Origin: JBBDMX01 sp040878035
GTDB taxonomy: Bacteria; Planctomycetota; Phycisphaerae; Phycisphaerales; Phycisphaeraceae
Assembly: GCA_040878035.1 (NCBI GenBank)
Contig: JBBDMX010000095.1
Span: 1-64,000 of the forward strand
Direction: 5' to 3'
Length of the DNA: 64,000 bases
Shown here in pieces: positions 25,311 to 35,300 of this stretch. How positions within the stretch are numbered: the stretch's first letter is position 1; every line of letters starts with the position of its first letter. A model generated the notes under the pieces. That model was not told where the DNA came from, searched no databases, and worked only from the letters and a program-made list of their open reading frames with translations. The position numbers and the translations under genes are program-made.

Positions 25311-25543
25311 GTAACAGGGATGAACGCGGATGGGGGACACCGAAGAAGGAACAGGATGGACATGATGGAGCATGATGGACAGGATCAATTAGCTGAAGAT
25401 AGAACAGGTTTGGCGAACATCAGCGATTGTGGACCTGCGCGAAGCCGCAAGCGGCTATGTCAGACCAACCCATCCTGTCCATCATGTCCATCCTGTTCCC
25501 TCTTTCTGCTTTATCCGTGTTCATCCGTGTTCATCCGTGTTAC
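25311..25543. repeat. Long decamer/nonamer palindrome (GATGAACACG and ATGATGGAC units)
   Basis: A left arm (25311-25387) reads GTAACAGGGATGAACGCGGATG, then GGAACAGGATGGACATGATG and further units. The right arm (25475-25543) reads CCATCCTGTCCATCATG-type units, then repeats of ATCCGTGTTC (reverse of GATGAACACG). A GCGCGAAGCCGCAAGCGGC palindrome sits in the middle (25437-25455). A second copy of the whole pattern is at 59332-59518. No gene is in the 244-nt gap. Confidence 0.88.
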
Positions 25544-25549
25544 CTCTTC

Positions 25550-28500
25550 TCACGGCTGGAAGTTTACCTCGCCCCAGGCGGCGGGAGTTAGCTTCAACTC
25601 GAACACTTCGTCGCTGACCAGGCCGGTGTTCTGGTTGCTCCAGTAGGAGCGCAAGGCGGTGCGGACGCCGGCGGCGTTGCCCAGGGTGACGCCGAAGTCG
25701 CCGCGCAGCTTCAGGGTCTGGCCGCCCTTGAGTCCCAGTGCCGCCAGCGGCACCGCGGCCTCGAGCGTCCAGCCGTCCTTGTCCGTGACCACCTTGGTCG
25801 GCAGGTCGGTCAGCACGTCCACACGCGCGACTTGGAAATCCTTCACGACGCCCGAACTGAAAGTCATCGGCTTGGGCTCGTCGGCCACTTCGCGATAGAT
25901 CACCGCCACCGGCTTACCGGCGAACTGACCGATGGAGAGGCGCAGGTCGCCCATGGCAGCCGCGGCGCGGCCGGCGGGCGCCGCCGGGTCGGTCTGGAGC
26001 TGCAAATCAACCGTATCGCCGCGGGCATAGCCATACTGCGGGGCATCGGCGCCGTTGACCCAGGGCGAAGCGTCTTTCACGCGGTAGCCCAAGTAAAGGT
26101 TCTGGTCATCCCACGCCAGTCTGACGGTGACGGGCGCCGAACTCCCAAAACTCAAGGCCGCGCTGTCCTTGAAGTCGGTCTCGATATCACCGCTGAAGGT
26201 CGGCGTGCCGCGGGTGATGGTGACGCGCGGCGGCGTTCGGCCCGCCTGCTGCTGCATCGCCTGGTAACGCCGGGCCTCCTGCACATCCGCCGCGCTGATT
26301 TCCAGCGCCCCGCTGCCGATCGCCTGGAACTGATCCATGCCCTGCAATTCGACATTCCACAGGGAGGCCTTGCCCGTCTGAAGGAAGATGCGGCCATCGG
26401 GCGTCTGGGTGGCCGCGCCGCCGAAGTCCTCTTCGCCCGAGCCCGGGGGCACGTCATTGATGCGGGTTCCGTTGCCGGGGTTCTCCGGCCAGTGAACTTT
26501 GAGCAGGTCGCCCTGGAAGAGGCTGGTGAGGTAATAGCCGTGCTCGCTGAGGATGTGCCATTCGCCCTTGTTGGTGTTGATGACCCAGTATCGCCCCAGG
26601 GGCTGGGGCAGCCGGCCGGCGCCGATGACGCCAAAGGCGCCGCGGATCAGGCCGGGCGCCGCCGGCGGAGCGCGGTGGGAGCCGTGCACGCCCTGGAAGG
26701 GGTTGGGATACGTCCAGCGCACACGGCCGGTGTCGGCTTCGACGCACGCCCATCGCTCGCCAAACGCCTTGCCGCCCATCACCAATATAAGCTTGCCATC
26801 ATGCGAAGGATAGGGGAACCCGCTGTCGGCCGGCACGGGCAGATTGACGATGGCCGTGACATCCCAGATCGGCGCCCCGGCCTCGCTGAAGCCCAGGATC
26901 GGCAGCACAATATCCCCGACGCCCTTGGGCGCCTTGATCTGGCCAAAGACGCTCATGTCGTCCGCCATGCCATGCGACCAGCAGTAGTAGCCGTTGAAGG
27001 TCAGATACGCCGGGGCCGTCTGCACTTCCTGGGGCTGCTCCTGGCTATCGCCGTTAAGATCCGACCACAGCCGCAGTTGCTTGGCGTCGTAGTGAGCCCT
27101 GCGGATGTAGCTTCCTTCGCCCAGCCGTTCAAAGACGGCAAAATCAGAGCCGCCGCCGTCGGCCTTACGGTGCCTGAACGTGGTCAGGTAGACGCGCCCG
27201 CCGTTAGCGATGCTGAAGCGAGCGGAGCCGGCCAGGGCGCGCTCGAAGATGCCGGTGATGCGGGCCTTGCCGGTGGCGGGGTCGATTCGCCACTCGCAGC
27301 CTTCGCCCACGACGATCGCGGGGTCGGTGGGGCAGACGGCGCCGCCGCTGGCGCCGTAGTGGGTCGGGCCGAAGAACTCGCGCAGGAGTTTGCCTTCCTT
27401 GACGTCCCACAGGCTCACGCGCGGGGGCGTCTTGCCGCCTTCCATGACCCAGAGCCGGCCTTGCCGATCCAGGCCCAGGCCATTAACCTGATGGATGCCG
27501 TCGGGGGTCCACGGCCCCAGTGCCGCGCGGCCCCCCTTGCGGCCAATGGAAGTACGAAGTACGAAGTCGGAAGTGTGAAGTTTCTCACTTCCTACTTCGT
27601 CCTTCGCACCTCGTACTTTCTGAAATACCTTGACCTGCTGATCCTGGCCGCGCACCCCCACGTAGATCGTGCCGTCGTCAGCGAGCGCCAGGGCCCGCCC
27701 ATCGGCAACCTGTTCAATAATCGTGTGACTTTGTCCCGTCGCCGCATCGATGCGCAGAACCGCCCCCTTGCCGGTCAGAACGTAAAGGTTCCCCCGCCAG
27801 GCCTTCATATCCACCGGGCTGTCGATGGGCCAGCGCTGCTGCACCGCGCCGGTCGCCGCGTCGAGCACCGCCACCGTGTTGATGTCGGGATACGCCAGGA
27901 AGACCTTGCCGGCGCTTCCGGGGGCGGGGGCCGCGGCGACGACGGTGGCGGCTTTGGGCGCGACCTCTCCGACCGTCATGGGCTTGATGATGTCCATGTC
28001 CGCCGTGGGCCGTCCCTGCCAGGGACTGTAGACGCCGGTGGCGTGGTCCAGGCGGTAGAGCACGTTGCCGTGGTCGATGATGTAAACGATGCCGTCGAGG
28101 ACGGCCAGGCTGTCGGCGCCACCCATGCCGCCGTGGGTCTGGCGCCAGCGCACGTTGCCGTCGTGATCCACGGCCACCACGGCCTTGCCCGCCTCGGCGC
28201 CCGACCAGCCCAGGTAGACGCCCAGTTCATCGGCATCGACCGTGCAGGCCTCGCCGTGATCGCCACCCCATCCGCCCTTACTGCTGTGCCCATCCCACGG
28301 CCCGTCGGCGCCGGTACACGCCCAGCCACGCAACACCAGCGCCACGCCCGCCCCCGGTAGGTGGATCGCGTCCCAGGTGTACTTGCCCGGCGCGACCGGA
28401 TCGCCCGGCTTGTTGACTGTCCCGGGGGTGCCGGTGCCCAGGCCGTCCCACATGACGCGCTGTTCGCCTGCCTTGGCGGGGGCCTGGGTCAGAAGCTGCC

Positions 28501-29488
28501 GCACGACCGACCCCTGCTCGTCGCGAATGACCATGGACACATAGCCTTCGCCGGGCGTGGTATAGGTGATGGCCTTAAAGCCGATCGGCTCATCGGCCCC
28601 CGGGCGGCTCAGGCCGGTCCAGTCCACCTTGGACCAGCCGTCCTCGATCCGCACCGGAAACGTTCGGCCGTCCGACAGGCGCACCGGCCGAGGCTCATCG
28701 GTTCGCTGGTCTGTGAGCTGGACCGGGCTCCAGACGGGATAGGCGCGGAAGGTGAAGATGCGGTCAGGCTGGACGCCGGGCATGAACAGGTCCTTGACCG
28801 AGTGCCTGCCGGAGGGCGCGGTGAAGTTGGCTTCCACGGTCATGCGCAGGCCGCCAGTTTCCCGGGCCGCACCCGCCCCCGGGATCGGTGGCTTGCCGTC
28901 GGTGGTGATTAGCTTCCAGGGGATGGCGATTTCCTGGAAGTAGCCCTTGCCGTCCTCGGTCACGGCAAAGGCTTGCTGGGCGCCGGACTTGGCGGCGTCG
29001 CGCACGCTGCCGCCCTTGAAGTCCCGGCCGTAGGTGATTTCAACCAGGTCCTTGCCGTTGCTGCCCCGCCAGCAAGTGAAATGGGCGACGCGCTCGCCTT
29101 CGCCTTGGCCGGCAATGGTACGGAACTGGAGGCAGTCGCCCTTGAAGCCGGCGTCGCCTGCCGTGCTGCCCGGGTTGTTCAGGGGTGTGGCATCGATCCA
29201 GCGTGCCAGGATGTAGAGGTTTTCCTGGTCCCACATGCCGTAGTACCACAGGCTGTACTGGTCGCGAAAGGCTTCGACATCCGAGCAGGCGAAGACGCCT
29301 TGGGTCAGATCCCAGTCACTGGCTGCCGCGTCGATTTTTACCGACCCCGGCCCCTTGGGCAGCGTAAAGCCTTGGTGCTCAGTTTCGGTCGCAATGGCCG
29401 AGAGTGTCACCGCAATGCATGCCACAGCACCGATAACCTGCAAGAAGCGGGACGTACCATGACGTTGCGTAGTCGCAAGTGACTTCAT
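25550..29488 (-). CDS. Large secreted beta-propeller protein with CBM9/DOMON-like ends
   Basis: 1312 aa. Signal peptide (MKSLATTQRHGTSRFLQVIGAVACIAVTLSA). An N-terminal CBM9/DOMON-like domain (VKIDAAASDWDLTQ to about 230) is followed by a FlgD-Ig-like module (EGYVSMVIRDEQGSVVRQLL...RVMWDGLG, about 310-370), a long PQQ/propeller-like section with Gly-Asp-Gly turns (about 400-1010) and a C-terminal CBM9/DOMON-like domain (about 1090-1310; VRLAWDDQNLYLGYRVKD). Residues about 622-647 are encoded by a GAAGTAC palindrome at 27548-27620 and look like EVGSEKLHTSDFVLRTS, alien to the domain. It is paralogous to the 1136-aa protein at 32311. ATG at 29488 is preferred; a TTG two codons upstream is possible. 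Divergent from the 29599 gene over 110 nt. Role unknown, probably carbohydrate-related. Confidence 0.8.
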   Translation of the reverse strand: MKSLATTQRHGTSRFLQVIGAVACIAVTLSAIATETEHQGFTLPKGPGSVKIDAAASDWDLTQGVFACSDVEAFRDQYSLWYYGMWDQENLYILARWIDATPLNNPGSTAGDAGFKGDCLQFRTIAGQGEGERVAHFTCWRGSNGKDLVEITYGRDFKGGSVRDAAKSGAQQAFAVTEDGKGYFQEIAIPWKLITTDGKPPIPGAGAARETGGLRMTVEANFTAPSGRHSVKDLFMPGVQPDRIFTFRAYPVWSPVQLTDQRTDEPRPVRLSDGRTFPVRIEDGWSKVDWTGLSRPGADEPIGFKAITYTTPGEGYVSMVIRDEQGSVVRQLLTQAPAKAGEQRVMWDGLGTGTPGTVNKPGDPVAPGKYTWDAIHLPGAGVALVLRGWACTGADGPWDGHSSKGGWGGDHGEACTVDADELGVYLGWSGAEAGKAVVAVDHDGNVRWRQTHGGMGGADSLAVLDGIVYIIDHGNVLYRLDHATGVYSPWQGRPTADMDIIKPMTVGEVAPKAATVVAAAPAPGSAGKVFLAYPDINTVAVLDAATGAVQQRWPIDSPVDMKAWRGNLYVLTGKGAVLRIDAATGQSHTIIEQVADGRALALADDGTIYVGVRGQDQQVKVFQKVRGAKDEVGSEKLHTSDFVLRTSIGRKGGRAALGPWTPDGIHQVNGLGLDRQGRLWVMEGGKTPPRVSLWDVKEGKLLREFFGPTHYGASGGAVCPTDPAIVVGEGCEWRIDPATGKARITGIFERALAGSARFSIANGGRVYLTTFRHRKADGGGSDFAVFERLGEGSYIRRAHYDAKQLRLWSDLNGDSQEQPQEVQTAPAYLTFNGYYCWSHGMADDMSVFGQIKAPKGVGDIVLPILGFSEAGAPIWDVTAIVNLPVPADSGFPYPSHDGKLILVMGGKAFGERWACVEADTGRVRWTYPNPFQGVHGSHRAPPAAPGLIRGAFGVIGAGRLPQPLGRYWVINTNKGEWHILSEHGYYLTSLFQGDLLKVHWPENPGNGTRINDVPPGSGEEDFGGAATQTPDGRIFLQTGKASLWNVELQGMDQFQAIGSGALEISAADVQEARRYQAMQQQAGRTPPRVTITRGTPTFSGDIETDFKDSAALSFGSSAPVTVRLAWDDQNLYLGYRVKDASPWVNGADAPQYGYARGDTVDLQLQTDPAAPAGRAAAAMGDLRLSIGQFAGKPVAVIYREVADEPKPMTFSSGVVKDFQVARVDVLTDLPTKVVTDKDGWTLEAAVPLAALGLKGGQTLKLRGDFGVTLGNAAGVRTALRSYWSNQNTGLVSDEVFELKLTPAAWGEVNFQP
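27548..27620. repeat. GAAGTAC heptamer palindrome inside a gene
   Basis: Left arm GAAGTACGAAGTACGAAGTC then GGAAGTGTGAAGT; right arm CACTTCCTACTTCGTCCTTC then GCACCTCGTACTT. It is read in frame by the 1312-aa secreted protein gene on the minus strand. Same family as 3488-3590 and 52076-52237. Confidence 0.9.
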
Positions 29489-29521
29489 GGGCAAACCTTA
29501 GGTGTGAGTTACTTTAGATGA

Positions 29522-29551
29522 TTGCTAATTGAATTACGACATGATATCATG
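29522..29551 (+). promoter_or_regulatory. Candidate promoter with overlapping palindromic operator in divergent gap
   Basis: TTGCTA (29522-29527), a 17-nt spacer and TATCAT (29545-29550) could drive the 29599 gene. The perfect 12-bp palindrome CATGATATCATG (29540-29551) overlaps the -10. Because the gap is only 110 nt and the flanking secreted-protein genes are divergent, one regulator could control both. The GntR-LacI type regulator at 39.7-40.9 kb is the nearest candidate. Inference only. Confidence 0.45.
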
Positions 29552-29598
29552 GCAACGTCCGTAAACCAACTCAATTCTCACTGCGGGAGGTTAGACCC

Positions 29599-32283
29599 AT
29601 GCTAAGAACTACTCCAGCCGTCAAGCAATTCCGCGTGGGCCTTATCGCTGTTGCCCTGTTGGCCAGTCTGGTCGCCGCCAAGGCGGGGTTGGCGGCCCTC
29701 GATGTCACGGTGTTCGACGCGCCCCCGGCCGAGTACGCACCTGCCATCGCCCAGCAGGCGGCGGCGCCGGGCAGCCCGATGCGTATCCTCACAGTTGAGG
29801 ATCGCGTCGGCGTCGCACGCAAGCAGGAACTGGTGCGCGTGCCCCTGTTCTTCCATGACGGCGAATGCAAGGATCCCAACAGCCTGGTGATCTACGACGC
29901 AGCCGATACGGCCAAGGCCAAGCCCATCGCCTATCAAGCCGACGACATCCGCCGCGCCCCTCAAGACAGCGGCATCAGCCGGATGCACATCTATTTCTAC
30001 ACGGACTTGGAGCCCTGGCAACGGCGGCAGTTCATCGTGTTGCCGGGCCAGAACCCCGGCGCCAAGCTGCCCGCCCTCAAGGCGACCGAAGCCGACGGCA
30101 AAGTCACTCTCGCCGGCGACGAACTGGCCATCACCTTCGTCACCCAGGGCAAGACCGCCGGCGGCATCACGCTGATCAAGACGCCTTTCGCCCAAGTCGC
30201 CGCCACCGATGTTGTGCTGGCGCCGCGGGTCAAACTCTTCCGCCAGGACGCCAAACTCAAGACGGTGCACGAGCACGAGATCACCTACCAGAATCCCGAC
30301 AGCTTCGAGGTGCGTGAACTCAAGTACGCTACCGGCCCGCTGTTCGCCAAGCTGCGTCTGAAAGTCGGCCCGCCCGGCGTGCCCGATACACTTGAGACCA
30401 CCTACCTGATCCCCCGCCAGGGCAGCACGATCACCTCGACGCTCCGCACCTTCGCCCAGGACCCGCAAACCGGCGACACGGTTAGCGCCAACTGGCCCAA
30501 TCCGCTCTGGGGCTACGCCAAGTTCGGCAACGACGCCGAGCCGCCCAAAGTCGTCAGCGTCGGCGGGGGCCTGCGCAAGCTCACCCGCAACGTGCACAAT
30601 TTCCGCATCTACGCCGCCGTGAGCGACAAGTCCGGTTTCAGCTTCATGAATGTGCCCTATACCGCCATGGGCGGCCAGGGCGTCTACATACACGACAAGG
30701 GTGAACTGGTCCTCATGGGGCCGGGCAACCGTCGCCGCGACGGCGCCAGCAACAGCAGCACCATCCGCGCCTGGTGGTACCAGGCCAATTTCGTGCTCAG
30801 TCCCACCATCGACCCGGAAAAGCTCTGGGAACTGGCATGCGCCAACCAACAGACGCTCACCGCCATCGTGGATGAACCGGCGATCACCGCCGCCGACATG
30901 GTGGCGCAATGCGCCGAGGTCGCCAAGCGATTCTGGGAGATCAAGTACTGGGGCCGGGGCTGGTATCAGGACGCGGGGATCCACTACCTGGCGGGCAATG
31001 ACAAGTGGAAGTCCACCGTGCAGCGCGTGGCCAATCCCGCACCCCCCAAGACCCCACCGACCAATCCCAACCCCAAGCCCAAGCCCAGCGACATCACGGT
31101 CGAGGCCTGGACTCCTGGCTGGGTCAAGCAGCAACTGGCGGAAGGCAAGACATACCCGCTGGATCGGCCCCAGGGTAGTGACAAGGACGTGGCCGGACGC
31201 GTCGAACCCTATCCCGTCGGCTACGGCATGGGGAACATCCCCACCTTTGCCGCCTATGTGTCCCCGGGCCAACGTCTGGACCAGATATGCCTGGCGGTCG
31301 GACAAGCATCCAAACTCACCAACGGCGGGCTGTACAAGAACGGCTTCCCCATGATCCGCGCCTTCAGTAACGCGCTGAACATGCAGATCGGCGCGGCCAT
31401 GTTCGGCATCCATGGCGGCAAGGCCGCCGGCGACTCCGCCGGCCAGGAACTCGTCACGTTCTATCGGGACGTCTTGCGGTCCCCCGGCGTCATCGCCATC
31501 TATGGCCGCGGTCAACGCTGCTACTCCGGCGATATACGCAATCAGGAGCAGTCCGACTCGCTCTACCAGGCCATCAGCGACATGTGGATGCGGGTCATCG
31601 AACTCAATGACAACGAGGACCTGATGCTCCATCCGGCGGTCTACGGTCGGTATTTCGACGCTGTGGATGTGCTGGCGGACCAGCAGCACGCCCCCCTCGA
31701 CCCCGAGAAGGGCTTCTCGTGGGATCGCGCCAATTTCTTCCGCACGCAGTGGCATGACCACCGCTGGGAAGCCTGGGACGCACTGCCCCTGGCGGGCATG
31801 TTCCGCGGTGTGCCACAAGGCATCGCCAGCGGACCGGTCGGCCTGACTGACGCGGTGTATTTCGTGAACAAGCGGGCGTCGCGTGGGCAAAACTGGGCGA
31901 CGCTCATGAATTACTTCCACCCGCTGGCGGTGCTTCAGAATCAGCGCCTGGAAACGTACGAGGCGCCCAAACTACCGCCGCTGCCCCAGGGTGTGAACAT
32001 GGAGGCCTCCGGTCGCGGGACTGGCGGCGTCGAGGTGACTTGGCAGGCCGTGCCGGGCGCCGTGGGCTACCGCATCTATTCAGCAGCATCCGAAGGCGAT
32101 GCCCTGACGTTCCTCAACTCGCCCTACGGCCCGCAAGGCAAGGAGTTGGTCAAAGGCACGCAGTTCATCGATCCCGCCGGTGGCCCCGAGACGTTCTACT
32201 TCGTCACCGCCGTCGATGCCAAGGGCTACGAGAGCCGCTGGTTCCCCAACGAGCCGGCGCCGGTGGCGATCAGGGAGAAGTGA
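29599..32283 (+). CDS. Large secreted protein of unknown function with C-terminal Fn3-like domain
   Basis: 894 aa. Signal peptide (MLRTTPAVKQFRVGLIAVALLASLVAAKAG) and a strong ribosome site (GGGAGG). The first 330 residues are beta-rich (RILTVEDRVGVARKQELVRV; IYFYTDLEPWQRRQFIVLPG; LETTYLIPRQGSTITSTLRT), similar in style to the N-terminal domains of exo-rhamnogalacturonan lyase-like (PcRGLX) proteins, though I would not assign that family. Residues about 410-780 are helical and end in WDRANFFRTQWHDHRWEAWDALPLAGM. Residues about 800-890 are a fibronectin type III-like domain (GGVEVTWQAVPGAVGYRIY). The middle part has a Pro/Lys-rich linker (PPKTPPTNPNPKPKPSD). Followed after 27 nt by the 1136-aa gene, clearly an operon. 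Confidence 0.8.
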   Translation: MLRTTPAVKQFRVGLIAVALLASLVAAKAGLAALDVTVFDAPPAEYAPAIAQQAAAPGSPMRILTVEDRVGVARKQELVRVPLFFHDGECKDPNSLVIYDAADTAKAKPIAYQADDIRRAPQDSGISRMHIYFYTDLEPWQRRQFIVLPGQNPGAKLPALKATEADGKVTLAGDELAITFVTQGKTAGGITLIKTPFAQVAATDVVLAPRVKLFRQDAKLKTVHEHEITYQNPDSFEVRELKYATGPLFAKLRLKVGPPGVPDTLETTYLIPRQGSTITSTLRTFAQDPQTGDTVSANWPNPLWGYAKFGNDAEPPKVVSVGGGLRKLTRNVHNFRIYAAVSDKSGFSFMNVPYTAMGGQGVYIHDKGELVLMGPGNRRRDGASNSSTIRAWWYQANFVLSPTIDPEKLWELACANQQTLTAIVDEPAITAADMVAQCAEVAKRFWEIKYWGRGWYQDAGIHYLAGNDKWKSTVQRVANPAPPKTPPTNPNPKPKPSDITVEAWTPGWVKQQLAEGKTYPLDRPQGSDKDVAGRVEPYPVGYGMGNIPTFAAYVSPGQRLDQICLAVGQASKLTNGGLYKNGFPMIRAFSNALNMQIGAAMFGIHGGKAAGDSAGQELVTFYRDVLRSPGVIAIYGRGQRCYSGDIRNQEQSDSLYQAISDMWMRVIELNDNEDLMLHPAVYGRYFDAVDVLADQQHAPLDPEKGFSWDRANFFRTQWHDHRWEAWDALPLAGMFRGVPQGIASGPVGLTDAVYFVNKRASRGQNWATLMNYFHPLAVLQNQRLETYEAPKLPPLPQGVNMEASGRGTGGVEVTWQAVPGAVGYRIYSAASEGDALTFLNSPYGPQGKELVKGTQFIDPAGGPETFYFVTAVDAKGYESRWFPNEPAPVAIREK

Positions 32284-32310
32284 GCCAAATCGTCACCGCG
32301 AGCAGACGCC

Positions 32311-35300
32311 ATGAACCAAACCGATAGTCAAGCCGGGGCAGAGGCTTTGCGCCGCCCCGGGTTCTGCGGTATTTGGACCGCGGGCTTACGCCGCGCGGCT
32401 CTGATCGTCACCTGCCTGCTACTACTGCTTTCACCGGCATCTCGCGCACAAGATTCCCCTGACCCCCACCCCCCCATCCCCATCCGCTTCACGCTCGATT
32501 CCCCCCGCTACGTCACCATCGTTATCGACGACGACCAGGGCGTGCGCGTCCGCAACCTGCTGGCGGAGACGCCCTTTGACGCCGGCGAGCACACCGTCTG
32601 GTGGGATGGCCTGGACGGCGCCGATCGCCGCAACCTGCGCAGCGGCGCCGGCCGAGTCGTCAGCCCCGCCACCTACCAGGCACGCATCCTCACCCGCGAC
32701 AGCATCGACCTGATCTACGAAACCGCCCTCTACAACCCCGGCCAACCCGCCTGGGACAGCATCAAGAACAACCGCAACACCGGCGGCTGGCTGGCGGATC
32801 ACTCGACCCCCGCCGACGTGATGTTCATGCCCCAGGGCTCGCGCATCAGCAAGGAGCCGCAGCTCGTCGCCGTCGCCCCGGTCGCCGAGTGGGGACAGGG
32901 CGTCATGTGGGTCCGCCCCGACGGCAGCAAGATCCACGGCAAACGCTGGATCGGCGGCACCTGGACCGGCGCCCAGGCCCTGGCCAAAGACCACGGCCCC
33001 AACCGCGAAGCCAACCTCGACTACTACTCGGCCTGCGGGTTCAAGGCCGCCAAGTCCGGCGCTCCCGGCGCCCCTCCCCCGCCAGGCGCCCCCGGCACCA
33101 TGCAAGGCGAGCTGCGCATCTATCGCAACTTCACCGAGGGCGGCCGCGTCGACCAGAAAGTCGTGGACTACCTCGTCCCCACTGCCGAGGATGCACGCAT
33201 CGCCGGGCTGGCGGCGCACAACGGCCTCCTGGTCCTCAGCCTGCCCCAGATGAACCGCCTGCTCTTCATCGACGCCAAGGCGGGCAAAATCATCGGCACG
33301 CTCGACGATGTGCCTTCGCCGCGCGGGCTGGCGTTTGATAAAGAGGGACGCCTGCTCTGCGCGCTGGCGACGTCGATCGTGCGCTACGTTCTGTTTGGCA
33401 CGCTGACCGATCCCGCGAAACTGCCCGCGCCGGAAACGATCGTCGCCCAACACCTGGAAGATGCGCAGAAATTCCTGCTCGCCGACGACGGCAGCCTGTA
33501 TGTCTGCGACCGGGGTTCGAGCAATCAGATCAAGCACTTCGCCCCCGGGGGTGCCCCGGGCAAACTGCTGGGCGCCATCGGCAAGGCCAACCAGGGCCAG
33601 CAACTCGGCCGCTACGATCCGCTCAAGATCCAGTTGCCCGTCGCCTGCGCCATCGACAATCTGAACCAGCTCTGGGTCTGCGAAGGCAGCCACATTCCCA
33701 AGCGCATCAGCGTCTGGTCGCTCGACGGCAAGCTTCTCAAGAGCTACGAAGGCCCGCCCTCCTACGGCGGCGGCGGACAGCTCGACCCGCGCGACCGCAC
33801 CATCGCCTACTACGCCACGCGCGGCCGGGGCATGTCCCTGAAGATCGACTGGGCCAGCGGCGCCGAGCAGATCATGGACGTTTACGCCGACCTGGGCCGC
33901 GATGCGATCCGCCTGCCCGGCGAAGCGCCGATGCTGCCGATGTATGTCGCCGGCCGCAAGTACATGACCAACGTGTACAACACGAGTCCGACCAACGGCC
34001 CGCGCTATGCCGGCGTTTGGCTGTGGCGCGAGGATGGCACGTGCGTGCCCGTCGCGCTGGTCGGCGGCGCCAAGCAATGGAAGGCCCTGCACGAGCCGGC
34101 TATCAAGGCGCTAATCCCCCAAGGCGTGGGCGACCCGACTAAGTCCGATCGCCTCTTTGCCTGGTCGGACCTGAATTTGAACGGCGCCATCAATGCGGGC
34201 GAGCTGACCTTTCACCCCAGCCTCCCGTGGAAGCAGGCCACCGGCGACTTGTCGATGCGCTTCACCGATGGTGATGGCACGCGCATCGCCCCGCGCAGCT
34301 TCACAGCCGAAGGCGTGCCCGTCTTTGACGCGACGACCGTCGAGCAACTGCTGCCCACGCCGCCCAAGCGCAACGAGAACGGCAGCGGCGGCCTGACGCT
34401 CCTGCCCACCAGCGATGGCTGGGTGGTCTGCAACGACGGCCCGATGAAGGGCTATCGCGACGGTGCCTTGCGCTGGACTTACCCCAATCCCTGGCCGTCG
34501 CTGCACTCCTCGCATCACGCGCCCAAGCCGCGCGGCCCGGGCGACATGGTCGCCGCCATCCGCTTGATCGGCCCGCCCGTGCGCCCGACCGCCGGCGACG
34601 CCGGCGATGTCTGGCTGGTCAACGGCAACATGGGCTGCCTCTACGCCATGACCGCCGATGGCTTCTTCCTGGGCACCCTCTTCAAGGACGAACGCATCAG
34701 CCCCGGCCGCTGGCCCCTGCCTGCCACCCGCGGCATGAAGCTCAACGACGCCTCCAACAATCAGGAAAGCTTCTGGCCCTCCGTGGCGCAGATGCCCGAC
34801 GGCACGATCTACCTCTCTGCCGGCGGCAGCTACATCGGCATCGTCCGCGTGGATGGCATGGACACCGTCCGCCGGCTGCCGGCGCAGTCGCTCCAGGTCA
34901 CCGCCGACGTCGTCCGCCAGTGCGAGGCCTACCTCCTCCGCGCTGACCAGAAGAAGGACGAGAAGAAAGCCGACGAGCCGATCCAGGTGCTGGTCACCGA
35001 CATGCCCATCACCATCGACGGCAAGATCGACGACTGGAAGGACGCGACGTGGGCGACGATCGGCTCGGACACGCGCATCGCTCTGCGCACCGACGACGCG
35101 AACCTCTACGTCGTCTGGCGCATCAAGAAAGTCGGCCCGCAAGCGCCGATCGTCAACTCCGGCGAGTCGAAGGAAATGCTCTTTAAGACCGGCGGATGCC
35201 TCGACCTGATGCTGGCCACCGATCCCAAGGCCGATCCCAAACGCACGACGCCCGCGCAAGGCGACCTGCGGCTGGTCGCGACGTTACTCGGCGATAAGCA

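Noticed and set aside
25832..28360. 842-codon plus-strand open frame
   Set aside because: Antisense to the 1312-aa secreted protein, whose frame has a signal peptide and domain pattern.
29602..31920. 772-codon minus-strand open frame
   Set aside because: Antisense to the 894-aa secreted protein, which has a signal peptide and ribosome site.
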